Positions 37,089-45,836 of a DNA stretch of 64,000 nt are shown piece after piece. Under the pieces are notes generated by a model. That model saw nothing but the letters and a program-made list of their open reading frames with translations. It was not told the DNA's origin and did no database searches. A program made the translations under genes and the position numbers. Source of the DNA: Candidatus Nitrosymbiomonas proteolyticus (GTDB taxonomy: Bacteria > Armatimonadota > Fimbriimonadia > Fimbriimonadales > Fimbriimonadaceae); contig AP021858.1 of assembly GCA_017347465.1 (NCBI GenBank), positions 2,002,472 to 2,066,471 of the forward strand, read 5' to 3'. The number at the start of each line of letters is the position of its first letter. The stretch's first letter is position 1.

Positions 37089-38156
37089 CTAACCAGCCGT
37101 CGGAGTTGGCTGCTTGCTGAGCGTCGCAATGCTGATTTGGGCGGCCATATTTCCCGCGATCACCCGGAACGCATCGGCTTGAGGGCGCTCCGAATGAGCT
37201 AAGAATGACGGCTCGCCTTCGTCCGAAGACTCGCTGATGGCGGGGTCGAGGGGAACGGAGCCCAGAAACGGCACGCTGAACCTACGCGCGAGTTCTTCGC
37301 CCCCAAGGCCCGAAAAAATGCGCGTGGCCGTGCCGCACGAAGGGCATAGGAACTCGGCCATATTTTCTACGACGCCGAGAATCGGGGCTTCCAGCTTCTC
37401 GAACAAGGCGATGGACTTCGCGGCGATGTTGGCCGCCACGTGCTGTGGGGTGGCGACGAGCACGACCCCGGTCAGCGGCGCGAGTTGCGCTACGGACATC
37501 GGCGCGTCACCGGTTCCAGGCGGGAGGTCGATCAACAGGTAGTCAAGCTCGCCCCAATCCACGTCTTGCAGCAATTGGCGAACCGTTGTCGCCACCATCG
37601 GGCCGCGCCACATCACGGTTTGCCCTTCTTCTAACAAGAGGCCCAACGACATGACCTTGAGCCCGTGTGTTTCGATCGGAACGATCTTGCCGTCTTGGGT
37701 GTACGGGTACTGCCTGCAGCCGAGCATCATCGGGATCGACGGGCCGTAGACGTCGGCATCGAGCACCCCAACGGCCGCCCCGGATTGCGCGAGCGCCGCA
37801 GCGAGGTTCACTGTGACCGTGCTTTTCCCGACGCCGCCTTTGCCAGAAGCGATCGCAATGCAGTGGCGCACGTGAGGGAGCGCGTCCTCCTTCGGGATTT
37901 CGCGCGGCCGAACGGCGGCGGTCATCTGTACCTCGACGCTCTCGACTCCTGGGAGCGCGCGAATGGCGTCGGCGCACTGGTCCCGCAAGAGGTCTTTGAC
38001 CGGGCAAGCGGGGGTCGTCAGTTCGACCGTCACGCTCACGGCGCAGCCATCGAGGGAGACCTTTTTCACAAACCCCAATGAGACGATGTCGCGGTTCAGG
38101 TCCGGATCGATGACGGATTCGAGCGCCTTGAGGACTTCGGGTTCCGAGATGGGCAT
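37089..38156 (-). CDS. apbC: Iron-sulfur cluster carrier Mrp/ApbC
   Basis: A 355-residue P-loop NTPase that loads Fe-S clusters onto target proteins. Residues 1-85 are a MIP18/DUF59 domain with a Cys in TTPACPVKD. The deviant Walker A is SGKGGVGKSTVTVNL at about 104-118. The cluster-binding CPSC lies in FLCPSCGTATRIF at about 277-289. It is convergent with the secreted protein gene. Confidence 0.94.
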   Translation of the reverse strand: MPISEPEVLKALESVIDPDLNRDIVSLGFVKKVSLDGCAVSVTVELTTPACPVKDLLRDQCADAIRALPGVESVEVQMTAAVRPREIPKEDALPHVRHCIAIASGKGGVGKSTVTVNLAAALAQSGAAVGVLDADVYGPSIPMMLGCRQYPYTQDGKIVPIETHGLKVMSLGLLLEEGQTVMWRGPMVATTVRQLLQDVDWGELDYLLIDLPPGTGDAPMSVAQLAPLTGVVLVATPQHVAANIAAKSIALFEKLEAPILGVVENMAEFLCPSCGTATRIFSGLGGEELARRFSVPFLGSVPLDPAISESSDEGEPSFLAHSERPQADAFRVIAGNMAAQISIATLSKQPTPTAG

Positions 38157-38206
38157 ACCCGTTCAGGGTACCCGGCGCAACCCGCTTTCGGCAGTCGGGA
38201 GGAGGC

Positions 38207-38770
38207 CTAGCTCCAGGCCACGCCGAGGTCCTTCTTCAGCAGAGCCCGCGCGCGGAACAGCCAACTCTTGATCGTGCCTTCGGGACGATTGAGCTCCTGC
38301 GCGATCTCGGTGACCTCCATGTGCCGGAAGTGGCGCATGAAGATGATCCTGCGGTACTTCTCGGGCAACCTGCCGATCGCATCGAGGACCGCGCGCTCGA
38401 TGACGCGATCTTCGGCCTGCAAGCCGATGTCCTCGGAGCCGTGGAGCATGTACTCGTGCTGGTCCAGCGGATCGCCGTCTCGCTTACGAGACCGGACAGC
38501 GTCCACGCAGCAGTTGGCGCAGATGCGGCACAGCCACGGTTTGATAGGCCGATCGACGTCGAAGTCCCGAATCGCTCGGAACGCCTTGACGAGCGCCTCT
38601 TGCACGGCGTCGTTGGCGTCGTCCGAGTTTCGGAGCATCTTCATCGCCAGACTGTGGAGGGTGGGTCGGTAGATGTCGGCAAGGAGCTCGAATGCGACCG
38701 CCTCCCCCAGCTTGGCCCTCTGTACGAGGTGTGCTTCCCAACTCAAGATTCGACCGGCTGTGTTGTTCAC
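38207..38770 (-). CDS. ECF RNA polymerase sigma factor (1)
   Basis: A 187-residue group IV sigma factor with region 2 (MLRNSDDANDAVQEALVKAF, KPWLCRICANCCVDAVRSRK) and region 4 (LPEKYRRIIFMRHFRHMEVT, GTIKSWLFRARALL). The start is GTG 38770: AGGAGG lies 6 nt upstream. The ATG-containing upstream extension is rejected. No anti-sigma gene is adjacent, so its control partner must be elsewhere. Confidence 0.93.
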   Translation of the reverse strand: MNNTAGRILSWEAHLVQRAKLGEAVAFELLADIYRPTLHSLAMKMLRNSDDANDAVQEALVKAFRAIRDFDVDRPIKPWLCRICANCCVDAVRSRKRDGDPLDQHEYMLHGSEDIGLQAEDRVIERAVLDAIGRLPEKYRRIIFMRHFRHMEVTEIAQELNRPEGTIKSWLFRARALLKKDLGVAWS

Positions 38771-38960
38771 CTTCTGCCTCCTGAAGGCATTGTAAACCCG
38801 CTTCGCTCGACCTGATATCAAACCGGGACCGGCATAGGTACATCGACCCTCACAGGTCCTAGTGGCGATGCGGGACGCGGCCCGAATCCCACGCCGGTGC
38901 CTCGCAGGTCTCGCAAATTGCCCCGTGAGATTTCGAGTTCGGTTTTCCGAGAATACCGTT

Positions 38961-39851
38961 ATGTCTGCCTCCCGCCAGTTGATCGACAAGCTCCTGGTGA
39001 TCAGCCCGCTCGTTCTCATCGCAGGGATCGCGGTGCATGCACGGACTTCGACCGATCCCTATGAGATCCCGCAGTACTCAGCCGATCTGCAAGCGAGGGT
39101 GACGGCGTTCCGGCAGCCCGTGAGGTGGGTCGTCGAACTCGAACGCAGGCGCGACGAGATCACGCTGGGCGAAGTTGTCGAAGTTGCCGATCGCTGGATC
39201 GAATGGCACGAGCAAGGGAGGATTGGCCCGCTGCCGAGCATTCGGCCCGGGGATACGATGCGAGAGGGGGCCAAACTGGAGATCTTTCAGGCCTCTGAGC
39301 GGCTGATGTCGGAGCTAACCCGGCGAGCGCATGCAGCCGAAGAGGAGGAGACTCCGGCGCTGGCAGCGGAGTTGCTCGGCAAGGCGCTTCGGGTCACCAA
39401 CGTTACCAAATACAGCGACCTCTATTCCGCTGGCACGATCGCCATGCGCCAGCGAGCCGTGCTCAAGCAGCTCGAAGACCTCGCGCCCAAGCTGAGCGAA
39501 GTCGAGAGGGAAGGGATGGCCAATCAACTGGAGAAAGCCCTCTCCGACGAGCAGTCGATCGTGCCGCTGGTCGCTCGCGCGCGCAGACAGTTCTACACCG
39601 AGAGCCGAAGGCAGGGAATCGATCGCGTGCCCATCGAGGAAGTGGGCGTTCTTGTGGAGCTACCCGGCGATTCCGCCTCACCGTCGCGGTTGAGGACCAT
39701 CGGAAGGTCGTTGCAGGCCAGGCTCATGGCGGGCATGGGCGCGCCAGGTTACTTGACGGAAACGCAATACGCGTGTACGGCGATGGGGAACCTTTACGAA
39801 GCGTACGAAGCCACGCTCCACGCCCTCGGACGGCCGATTACCGTGGAGTGA
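38961..39851 (+). CDS. Unknown membrane-anchored helical protein
   Basis: A 296-residue protein with one N-terminal membrane segment (LLVISPLVLIAGIAVHA) and a long charged, mainly helical body. No family is recognised. It is divergent from the ECF sigma gene and its stop overlaps the convergent anti-sigma gene by 14 nt. ATG 38961 is chosen because it directly precedes the membrane segment; a longer frame starts at 38862. Confidence 0.6.
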   Translation: MSASRQLIDKLLVISPLVLIAGIAVHARTSTDPYEIPQYSADLQARVTAFRQPVRWVVELERRRDEITLGEVVEVADRWIEWHEQGRIGPLPSIRPGDTMREGAKLEIFQASERLMSELTRRAHAAEEEETPALAAELLGKALRVTNVTKYSDLYSAGTIAMRQRAVLKQLEDLAPKLSEVEREGMANQLEKALSDEQSIVPLVARARRQFYTESRRQGIDRVPIEEVGVLVELPGDSASPSRLRTIGRSLQARLMAGMGAPGYLTETQYACTAMGNLYEAYEATLHALGRPITVE

Positions 39852-40689
39852 TCCAGACGATCCCAGTCGATCTCATCTCGGCGTTCCAGGGAGACTCGGC
39901 AAGCGCCTTGCTCAGGGACTGGAACGGGTCGGTTCCGCTGAACTCCCAACTGGCCGGCTTGCTGAGGTCGACCTGGGGAGCCTCGATGGCGATCACGACG
40001 CGGAAGTAATCAGCCGCGGAAAGCGCGAGTTCACGCAGAGTTCCTGACGTCTTTTCAGGAGCTTGCATTCGCCTTCCGGGTACGAACACGCTCACAGGCG
40101 AAGAGGCGCCGTCGGTTTCGATCGTCACGGACTCAGCCGCGTCGGCCCGATTCGAGAGTTCGCTGCGGAGCAGGTCGCCTTTCAGAGTTCTGGAGAGCAT
40201 GACCTGGCCCTTTGCGTCCTTGATGACAACCGTTCGAGTGCCTGAGGGTTGATAGGTGAGAACGGGCGCATCTCCGGTCATTTGGAGTTGGACCCTGTCG
40301 AGGACCGCGGACCCAGAGCCGGCCAGCGACGCCGACGACACTCGACCATCGGGGGAGTTATTGAGAATCGCAAAAGCAAGCGCGCCCACGGCGAGCCCCG
40401 CGGCGAGCAAGCTCTTCCAAGAGGAAAGGACCCCCGACTTCGCTCGACGCTTCTGTTCCCAGTCATATCGATCGAGTCGAGCTTTAATCCGGTCGTGAAG
40501 GTCGAAATCAGGTTCAGGGATTGGAGCTTTGAGGGCGTCCAGCTTCCCCAGGACTTCCTCGAACTCGTGGAACTCCCGCGCGAGCGATTCATCCGACCTG
40601 AGTCGGCGCTCGAAAGCTTGCCGAAGGCCCCGGTCGAGCGTGCCTTCTGCATAAGCTGAAAAATGGTCTCGCGCTTTGTCTGGTTTCAT
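39838..40689 (-). CDS. Probable membrane-bound anti-sigma factor
   Basis: A 283-residue protein. Residues 1-60 are a helical sigma-binding-like region (HFSAYAEGTLDRGLRQAFER), with a membrane segment at about 88-104 (LLAAGLAVGALAFAILN) and a periplasmic tail. The usual HxxxCxxC zinc motif is absent. It lies just downstream of an ECF sigma gene, which is the main support for the call. Confidence 0.75.
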   Translation of the reverse strand: MKPDKARDHFSAYAEGTLDRGLRQAFERRLRSDESLAREFHEFEEVLGKLDALKAPIPEPDFDLHDRIKARLDRYDWEQKRRAKSGVLSSWKSLLAAGLAVGALAFAILNNSPDGRVSSASLAGSGSAVLDRVQLQMTGDAPVLTYQPSGTRTVVIKDAKGQVMLSRTLKGDLLRSELSNRADAAESVTIETDGASSPVSVFVPGRRMQAPEKTSGTLRELALSAADYFRVVIAIEAPQVDLSKPASWEFSGTDPFQSLSKALAESPWNAEMRSTGIVWITPR

Positions 40690-40715
40690 GTTCTGCGATC
40701 GGGTCTATGACTGGG

Positions 40716-41309
40716 TCATATCCTGAAAAGTTCCTCGCTTCGCCCGACGATGTCCCGCAGCGAAAGGCGCGCCCGGTTCAATCGGCTCTTAACGGTTCCG
40801 ATGGGTAGGTCCAACGCCTCAGCGATCTCTTCGTACGACATATCCTCGCCGTGGTACATCACGATCATCGCTCTTTGGTATTCGGGGAGTTGGGCCACCG
40901 CATCTTCGATAGCTTGCGTCCTTTCCTCGGCTTCAACCCTCTCATCCGCGCCTGGCGACTTGTCCTCGATCTGGATTTCCAGACCTCCGTCGTCCGATTG
41001 CATCGCGGAGTCGATGCTGAGGGCGCTGCGGGATTTTTCCTTCTTCCGGATGTCCAAGAAGCAGTTGGTCAGGATGCGGTAGAGCCAGGTGCTGAAGGCG
41101 CTCTGGAACTTGAAGTTGGTGAGGGCCACGTACACTCGAACGAAAGCGTCGGCGACCACGTCGGCCGCTTCGTCGGCGTTGTTCGTCAGGCGGAAGGCAT
41201 ATTGATAGGCTCTGCGTTCGTGTTTGCGAATCAAGGCGTCGAACGCCGTGCGATCTCCGTTTCGAGCTCGCTCGATAAGGGTGTTGTCGGGCAGAGAGTC
41301 CAGGCTCAT
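40716..41309 (-). CDS. ECF RNA polymerase sigma factor (2), RpoE-like
   Basis: A 197-residue sigma factor with region 2 (RLTNNADEAADVVADAFVRV, FSTWLYRILTNCFLDIRK) and region 4 (LPEYQRAMIVMYHGEDMSYE, LPIGTVKSRLNRARLSLRD). A charged 40-residue linker joins them. It overlaps the DUF4446 gene by 4 nt and is followed by its likely anti-sigma factor. It probably controls an envelope stress response. Confidence 0.94.
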   Translation of the reverse strand: MSLDSLPDNTLIERARNGDRTAFDALIRKHERRAYQYAFRLTNNADEAADVVADAFVRVYVALTNFKFQSAFSTWLYRILTNCFLDIRKKEKSRSALSIDSAMQSDDGGLEIQIEDKSPGADERVEAEERTQAIEDAVAQLPEYQRAMIVMYHGEDMSYEEIAEALDLPIGTVKSRLNRARLSLRDIVGRSEELFRI

Positions 41310-41827
41310 GGGCTATGGGGCTCGCGCATCCTGTCGGCCACCGCCGCTTCGATGGCTCGCTGCTCCTCGGGCGTAAGTTCGCGGTCGGCTCGCCCAGACT
41401 TGAGTTGCTTGCAATAGACGCGGCAGTCGGTTCGGCCCACCATCGAGGTCATCACAGCGCCGTCGCCCCGGTCGTCGAAGACGGCGAGGGCGAAGCTTTG
41501 CGAACCTCCGACGTCGTCGAACGCATCGTACCGAACGAGCCCGAGGTGTCTCTTGGAGGCCTCCAGCTTCTTCTCAAGGCTCTGCAAGCGCTTTTCGGCT
41601 GAGGCCACTCGCTGCTCGATTTTCAGGCGCTCTCGAAGGTGCTCGTCGAGAAGAGATTCGAGATTCCGCCCACTGGCGCCCTCGGCGAGTTCATTCCAAA
41701 TGCGCTGGGAACGCGAATGGGATTTCGCAAGTCGAAAGACAAACACCCCAAGAACCAGCACCGCGAGCGAAAGGACCAGCAGAATCTCGCCGATATACTG
41801 GGATATGATGGGTAGTAGATTCGACAT
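41306..41827 (-). CDS. DUF4446 family membrane protein
   Basis: A 173-residue protein: an N-terminal membrane helix (EILLVLSLAVLVLGVFVF), a coiled coil, then the DUF4446 pattern LGLVRYDAFDDVGGSQSFAL and a RxxCRVY-like TDCRVYCKQL. The function of the family is unknown; it is common beside spoIIIJ or division genes in Gram-positive bacteria. Here it is the first gene of an operon with an ECF sigma and its anti-sigma. Confidence 0.85.
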   Translation of the reverse strand: MSNLLPIISQYIGEILLVLSLAVLVLGVFVFRLAKSHSRSQRIWNELAEGASGRNLESLLDEHLRERLKIEQRVASAEKRLQSLEKKLEASKRHLGLVRYDAFDDVGGSQSFALAVFDDRGDGAVMTSMVGRTDCRVYCKQLKSGRADRELTPEEQRAIEAAVADRMREPHSP

Positions 41828-41912
41828 GTCCGGTTTGAGCGACCGACCTCATGCGCCGGTCGCTCAAGTATAGCGGAGATCGGCCAATTGGAAAGTTCCT
41901 TGCAGGGCGAGT

Positions 41913-41926
41913 CGGAGGTTCCTCCG
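41913..41926 (+). promoter_or_regulatory. Inverted repeat containing the lepB ribosome site
   Basis: CGGAGG, TT, CCTCCG is a perfect palindrome ending directly before GTG 41927. The left arm is the GGAGG Shine-Dalgarno of lepB, so folding would hide it. This may damp or regulate translation of the signal peptidase. Confidence 0.4.
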
Positions 41927-42367
41927 GTGGCGAAAAAGAAGAGCGCGGCCAAGACGGGCTTCAGCTTGGCGTTGCTGTTCGTACTTGCGATCACCGCTTT
42001 CTTTTTTGCGAACTTCAAGACGGTCGTCGTCTCCGGCGAGTCGATGGAACCCACGTTCAAGCCCCACGATCGGGTACTCGCGAGCAAAGCGTATTGGTTG
42101 GTCGGGTCGATTCAAAGGAAGGACGTCGTCGTTCTTCGAAACGCGGAGGGCAACGGATTCTTCATCAAACGGGTCCTCGGCGTCGGGGGGGACGAAATCG
42201 ACGCACACAACGCCCCCTCGGACTGGAGCCTGCTCGACGGGCCGTACATCGTCCCAGAGGGACATATTTACGTGATCGGGGACAACGCCGACGTTTCAGA
42301 AGACAGCCGCAAGTTCGGACCCGTGAGCCTGAACGACGTGATCGGAAAGGTCGTCGTGAGGCAATGA
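41927..42367 (+). CDS. lepB: Signal peptidase I
   Basis: A 146-residue membrane protease that removes Sec and Tat signal peptides. Its membrane anchor is residues 11-29. The catalytic Ser is in SGESMEPT (39) and the Lys in FFIKRVLGVGGD (81); GDNADVSEDSRKFGPV is the last conserved box. The GTG start at 41927 has GGAGG; a TTG 39 nt upstream is the other possibility. It overlaps the NUDIX gene by 4 nt. Confidence 0.94.
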   Translation: MAKKKSAAKTGFSLALLFVLAITAFFFANFKTVVVSGESMEPTFKPHDRVLASKAYWLVGSIQRKDVVVLRNAEGNGFFIKRVLGVGGDEIDAHNAPSDWSLLDGPYIVPEGHIYVIGDNADVSEDSRKFGPVSLNDVIGKVVVRQ

Positions 42368-42834
42368 AGCGTTTTCCGGTTGGAAAGTACGGCAGACAGC
42401 AGCTTTCTTTTTTCCCTGCGCCGTACCGAGCCCCCTTGAGGTCGTTCGCGGTGCTGGTTTTCGCTTGGAAGGACGATAAGGTCGTGGTCTGCGACATCTC
42501 ACGCCGAGGATGGAGCGTCCCCAGCGGACGTGTGGAACTCGGCGAAACTTCGCTCGAAGCGGCTCGCAGGGAAGCCTTCGAAGAAGCCGGCCTTCAGGTC
42601 TCAGAACTCAACTACATGGGCTGCTACCAAGTTCGTGACCGTAAGGAGACCCGATGGGTCGATGCGTTCTCAGGCTTGGTTGAGTCGATGACACCGATCC
42701 AGCCCGGAGGCGAGTCGCGGGCTGTGCGTTTGGTGACGATGGCCGAACTCGTCGAGATATATCACCTCTGGAACGACCTGACGAAGATCGTTTTCGAGTA
42801 CTCCCGCGAATCGCTCAACCTCCCCGTGGAGTGA
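42364..42834 (+). CDS. NUDIX hydrolase
   Basis: A 156-residue NUDIX protein that hydrolyses a nucleoside diphosphate linked to another group. The NUDIX box is GRVELGETSLEAARREAFEEAG at about residues 56-77, with the full set of Glu residues. The N-terminal FFPAPYRAP is unusual and may be substrate-specific. ATG 42364 overlaps the lepB stop. Confidence 0.9.
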   Translation: MKRFPVGKYGRQQLSFFPAPYRAPLRSFAVLVFAWKDDKVVVCDISRRGWSVPSGRVELGETSLEAARREAFEEAGLQVSELNYMGCYQVRDRKETRWVDAFSGLVESMTPIQPGGESRAVRLVTMAELVEIYHLWNDLTKIVFEYSRESLNLPVE

Positions 42835-42837
42835 CGC

Positions 42838-43821
42838 TCACTCCCGCGCCCAAAACATCGTCCCGGCAGGCTCGGCGATCACGGCTTGACGGAGCACTTC
42901 GAGCGCCTTCCGCAACCCTTCGAGCGGAGACATAAGCCCGTCTTCGTGCTCGATCGAAAGCACGTCGTCGTATCCCACCATTCGGAGGTTCGAGACGAAG
43001 TCCTTCCACCACTCGACTCCGTGGCCATAACCCACCGACCGGAACACCCACGACCTGCGGTCGATGTCGCCGTAGCTCTTGGCGTCGAGGTTCCCGTTGA
43101 GTGAGGAGTTGTAGGGGTCGATCCGAACGTCCTTGGCGTGGACATGGTACAGCGCCCCTTCCTTGCCCAGTTCTCGGACGGCGGCGATGGGGTCGATCCC
43201 TTGCCACCAGAGGTGAGACGGGTCGAAGTTCGCCCCAATGGCGTCCCCGTTCTTGCCGATGCCGTTGCGGAGCTTCAGCAGGGTGTCGTTCGAATAGCAC
43301 ACGAACCCCGGGTGCATCTCAATGCAGAACCGAACTCCATGCTGCTTGAGAAAGGCCGCCTGCTCACGCCAATAGGGGATCACCTTCCTCTTCCATTGCC
43401 ACTCCAAAATGTCGCGGAAATCGTCGGGCCATGCGCAGGTAACCCAGTTCGGGTTCTTGGCTCGCGGGCCATCGCCTGGGCAACCGGAGAAGCCGTTCAC
43501 GTTCTTGACTCCAAGCAGCGAGGCAAGCTTGACGCTTTTTACGAACGCTTCGTGGTGCTCGCGTGCGAGCGACGCGACGGGATGAAGCGGGTTGCCGTGG
43601 CAGGATATCGCCGATACGGACAGGCCCCTCGACTCGACATCGTTCATGAGTTGGTCGCGCGCCGCCTTGGACTCGATCAATGAGTCCATCTCAAGGTGAG
43701 CCGCCCCAGGGTACGCCCCCCCGCCGAACTCGACCGCCTGGATGCCTTCTGCCTGAACGATGTCCAACGCCTCGGTGCGAGACTTGTCTCCGAAAAGCGC
43801 CGTAAAGATGCCGATCTTCAT
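42838..43821 (-). CDS. Sugar phosphate isomerase/epimerase (AP-endonuclease 2 TIM barrel)
   Basis: A 327-residue xylose-isomerase-like TIM barrel. Metal-site residues appear in FCIEMHPGF (Glu), NFDPSHLWW (Asp, His), YHVHAKDV (His) and SIEHEDGLM (Glu). Proteins of this group act on sugars or inositols as isomerases or epimerases. TAAAAT lies 6 nt before the ATG. It is convergent with the NUDIX gene, 3 nt apart. Confidence 0.9.
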   Translation of the reverse strand: MKIGIFTALFGDKSRTEALDIVQAEGIQAVEFGGGAYPGAAHLEMDSLIESKAARDQLMNDVESRGLSVSAISCHGNPLHPVASLAREHHEAFVKSVKLASLLGVKNVNGFSGCPGDGPRAKNPNWVTCAWPDDFRDILEWQWKRKVIPYWREQAAFLKQHGVRFCIEMHPGFVCYSNDTLLKLRNGIGKNGDAIGANFDPSHLWWQGIDPIAAVRELGKEGALYHVHAKDVRIDPYNSSLNGNLDAKSYGDIDRRSWVFRSVGYGHGVEWWKDFVSNLRMVGYDDVLSIEHEDGLMSPLEGLRKALEVLRQAVIAEPAGTMFWARE

Positions 43822-43862
43822 GCGGCTATTTTACGCCGAGAGCCATTGCGTGGCGGCGAAGG

Positions 43863-44663
43863 TTAAGCGGCCTTCTTGGCGGGCGGCTGCTGTTTCTTCA
43901 TGGCGGAAGTCTCGAACGGCAGCGGTCGTTGAGGTGGGAACTGCGTGGTATCTTTCGCGATCCGTTCCTCGACCCTCTTGATTCGATTCTTGTCGTCAGG
44001 GTGCGTGCTGAGGAACTCCGGCGGCTTACCTCCCGAGGAAGCCTCGCGCAGAATCTTGAACACATCGGCCATGCCTTGGGGGTTGTATCCAGCGGCTACC
44101 ATCATTTCGTAGCCAATGTCGTCGGCTTCCGTTTCGTGTTTTCGGGAGAACGGGAGAGTCAGCACGACGTCATTCGCGATGTCGGCGATGCCGGAGATCG
44201 TTCGGTTCGCTCGAGTGAGGATCAGGACCAGCGTCAGAGCGAGCGAGCGCTTCTGGCTGTCGGCGTAGGCTTTGGCCCAATGTTCCTTACGGACGTGGGT
44301 GAGTTCGTGCGCCAACACCGCTGCAAGCTGGTCTTCTGTGAGCATGAGGTCGATCAGCCCCAAGTAAAAGAACACGGGCCCTCCAGGAAGCGCAAAGGCA
44401 TTCACCTGCTTGCTGTCGATCCCGTCGAAGCTGTATTCCCAAGGCGTGTTGGGAGGGTCCGGGTTGGCCTCAAGCAGCTTCTGAGCGACCCGGCGCAACG
44501 TCCGAACCCGTTCGTCGGTCGCAGGGAGCACTTTCTCTTCTTTCCGAACCTCGACGGCGACTCGTTTTCCCAGCGTCACCTGTTCGGATTTGCTCGGCCG
44601 GAAGATGTCGTCCGCGCTGGGATTCATCGTGGAAAGCGCGAAAAGCGCCAAAAGACTGTTCAT
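43863..44663 (-). CDS. M48 family zinc metallopeptidase, exported
   Basis: A 266-residue peptidase. The zinc motif is HELTHVRKEHW, with the third ligand in KHETEADDIGYEMM. GPVFFYLGLIDLM and THPDDKNRI are typical of the BepA/Oma1 branch. A signal peptide (MNSLLALFALSTMNPSA) is present from ATG 44663; a longer TTG-initiated frame is not supported. The family performs envelope protein quality control. The C-terminus is Lys/Pro-rich. Confidence 0.92.
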   Translation of the reverse strand: MNSLLALFALSTMNPSADDIFRPSKSEQVTLGKRVAVEVRKEEKVLPATDERVRTLRRVAQKLLEANPDPPNTPWEYSFDGIDSKQVNAFALPGGPVFFYLGLIDLMLTEDQLAAVLAHELTHVRKEHWAKAYADSQKRSLALTLVLILTRANRTISGIADIANDVVLTLPFSRKHETEADDIGYEMMVAAGYNPQGMADVFKILREASSGGKPPEFLSTHPDDKNRIKRVEERIAKDTTQFPPQRPLPFETSAMKKQQPPAKKAA

Positions 44664-44778
44664 CGTTGCCACGGTAATTCTGACGAGTCCCCAGAGGATT
44701 TGTTTGCATTTCTGGGTCGCCCGGACCTCGGAGCGCAACGTCCAGCTAGGCTATCCCCTCCCATGTAGAAGCTCGGAA

Positions 44779-44909
44779 TCGCCGCCCTAGACAAACCCTG
44801 AGGGGCGATGAACGGCCTGCCGATAATCCTGGTGAGAACGCTTGGGAAACGTAACCGGACGCGTGGAACCACACCAGTACCGGGGCGCTGCCCGAAACTC
44901 TATGGGAGG
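44779..44909 (+). ncRNA. Candidate structured leader RNA of the pilin operon
   Basis: A 5' untranslated region with nested pairing: TCGCC (44779-44783) with GGCGA (44804-44808); CTGGTG (44829-44834) with CACCAG (44872-44877), enclosing ACGC (44838-44841) with GCGT (44861-44864) and TTGG with CCGG; then GGGC (44883-44886) with GCCC (44890-44893) just before GGGAGG (44904-44909). The fold is compatible with a regulated leader. No known riboswitch class was recognised; the GEMM cyclic-di-GMP core is absent. Confidence 0.4.
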
Positions 44910-44923
44910 ACCAAATAGCTCGC

Positions 44924-45262
44924 ATGAACCGAATTAACCGTCGAAAGGGTTTTACGCTGGTCGAAATCATGATTGTGGTTTTGATCATCGGAATCCTTCT
45001 TGCCATCGCAGTGCCGAACTTCATCAAGGCCCGTGAATCCAGCCGCGCGAAGACCTGTGTCGCAAACCTGCGCCAGATCGAAGCTGCCAAGGAGCAATGG
45101 GCCATGGAAGAGAAGAAAGGCGCAGCCGACACGCCTGCCCAGGCCGACCTCGAACCCACTTACATCAAGAAGTGGCCCGAGTGCCCGTCTGGCGGCAACT
45201 ACACGATCAACGACGTTGCTACGTCACCGACCTGCTCTGTTGGTGCGCCCCACGCACTGTAA
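44924..45262 (+). CDS. Type IV pilin-like major pseudopilin
   Basis: A 112-residue protein with a class III signal: RRKGFTLVEIMIVVLIIGIL (cleavage after Gly9, Glu at +5). The body is short, with a Cys pair near the C-terminus (WPECPSGG, SPTCSV) that could form the pilin disulfide loop. PilD-type processing would place it in a pilus or T2SS-like fibre. GGAGG is 14 nt upstream, an unusually long spacing. Confidence 0.92.
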   Translation: MNRINRRKGFTLVEIMIVVLIIGILLAIAVPNFIKARESSRAKTCVANLRQIEAAKEQWAMEEKKGAADTPAQADLEPTYIKKWPECPSGGNYTINDVATSPTCSVGAPHAL

Positions 45263-45284
45263 GAGCTCGAAGGAATCTCTTTTG

Positions 45285-45328
45285 GGGCGGGGGGTTGGCT
45301 CAGATCGGGTCAACCGCCTCGCCCTTTT
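45285..45328 (+). terminator. Terminator or attenuator after the first pilin gene
   Basis: GGGCG (45285-45289) can pair with CGCCC (45320-45324), with inner GGTT/AACC pairing, followed by TTTT. It lies between the abundant-type pilin and the minor pilin genes and would reduce downstream transcription. Confidence 0.6.
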
Positions 45329-45375
45329 CAACTTTCTGGGCACATAGCCCAACGAACCAAAACGAAGGAGTCATC

Positions 45376-45825
45376 ATGGGTTGCAAGAAACGTCGGGGTA
45401 CGACACTGGTCGAAGTCCTGTTCGCGGTGTTTCTTGTCGCGGTCGGCGCCGTGGTGGTCGCAGCCACCATGCCGGTCGCTTCCGCCTCGCGTGCCAAGTC
45501 GGACCTCTATAACAAGGCCACGGGTCTTGCCCAAAAGCAATTGGAGGCGATTCGCGGCGCGGGATACGGCAACATCACGGCCACTCAACTCTATGCGCTG
45601 GGTCTGATCGACAGCACCGAGCCCATCGAAGACGACACCTACTCCTTCTCCAACACTGACCTTGCCAGCCTCGATAGCCCAACGCTGGTCTTGCCGAGCG
45701 GCAAAGGCTACGTCTCTGTCGAGCAACTCGACCTCGATCTCCGCAAGGTCGTCGTCAAGGTCGAGTGGGATTGGCGCGGCGAAAAGCGTACGGTGACCGT
45801 GGGTACCACGGTCGCAAACCTTTAG
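45376..45825 (+). CDS. Type IV prepilin-like minor pseudopilin (PilV-like)
   Basis: A 149-residue protein with an RRGTTLVEVLFAVFLVAVG prepilin helix. The body includes TGLAQKQLEAIRGAGYGN, typical of PilV/GspI-like minor pilins. GAAGGAG precedes ATG 45376; the longer frame from 45097 lies inside the upstream gene and is rejected. It lies 11 nt before the PilW-like gene. Confidence 0.9.
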   Translation: MGCKKRRGTTLVEVLFAVFLVAVGAVVVAATMPVASASRAKSDLYNKATGLAQKQLEAIRGAGYGNITATQLYALGLIDSTEPIEDDTYSFSNTDLASLDSPTLVLPSGKGYVSVEQLDLDLRKVVVKVEWDWRGEKRTVTVGTTVANL

Positions 45826-45836
45826 GGAGGCACCCA

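Noticed and set aside
44779-44909. GEMM-I cyclic-di-GMP riboswitch
   Set aside because: The conserved ACGCAAAGC core and the expected tetraloop/receptor are not present.
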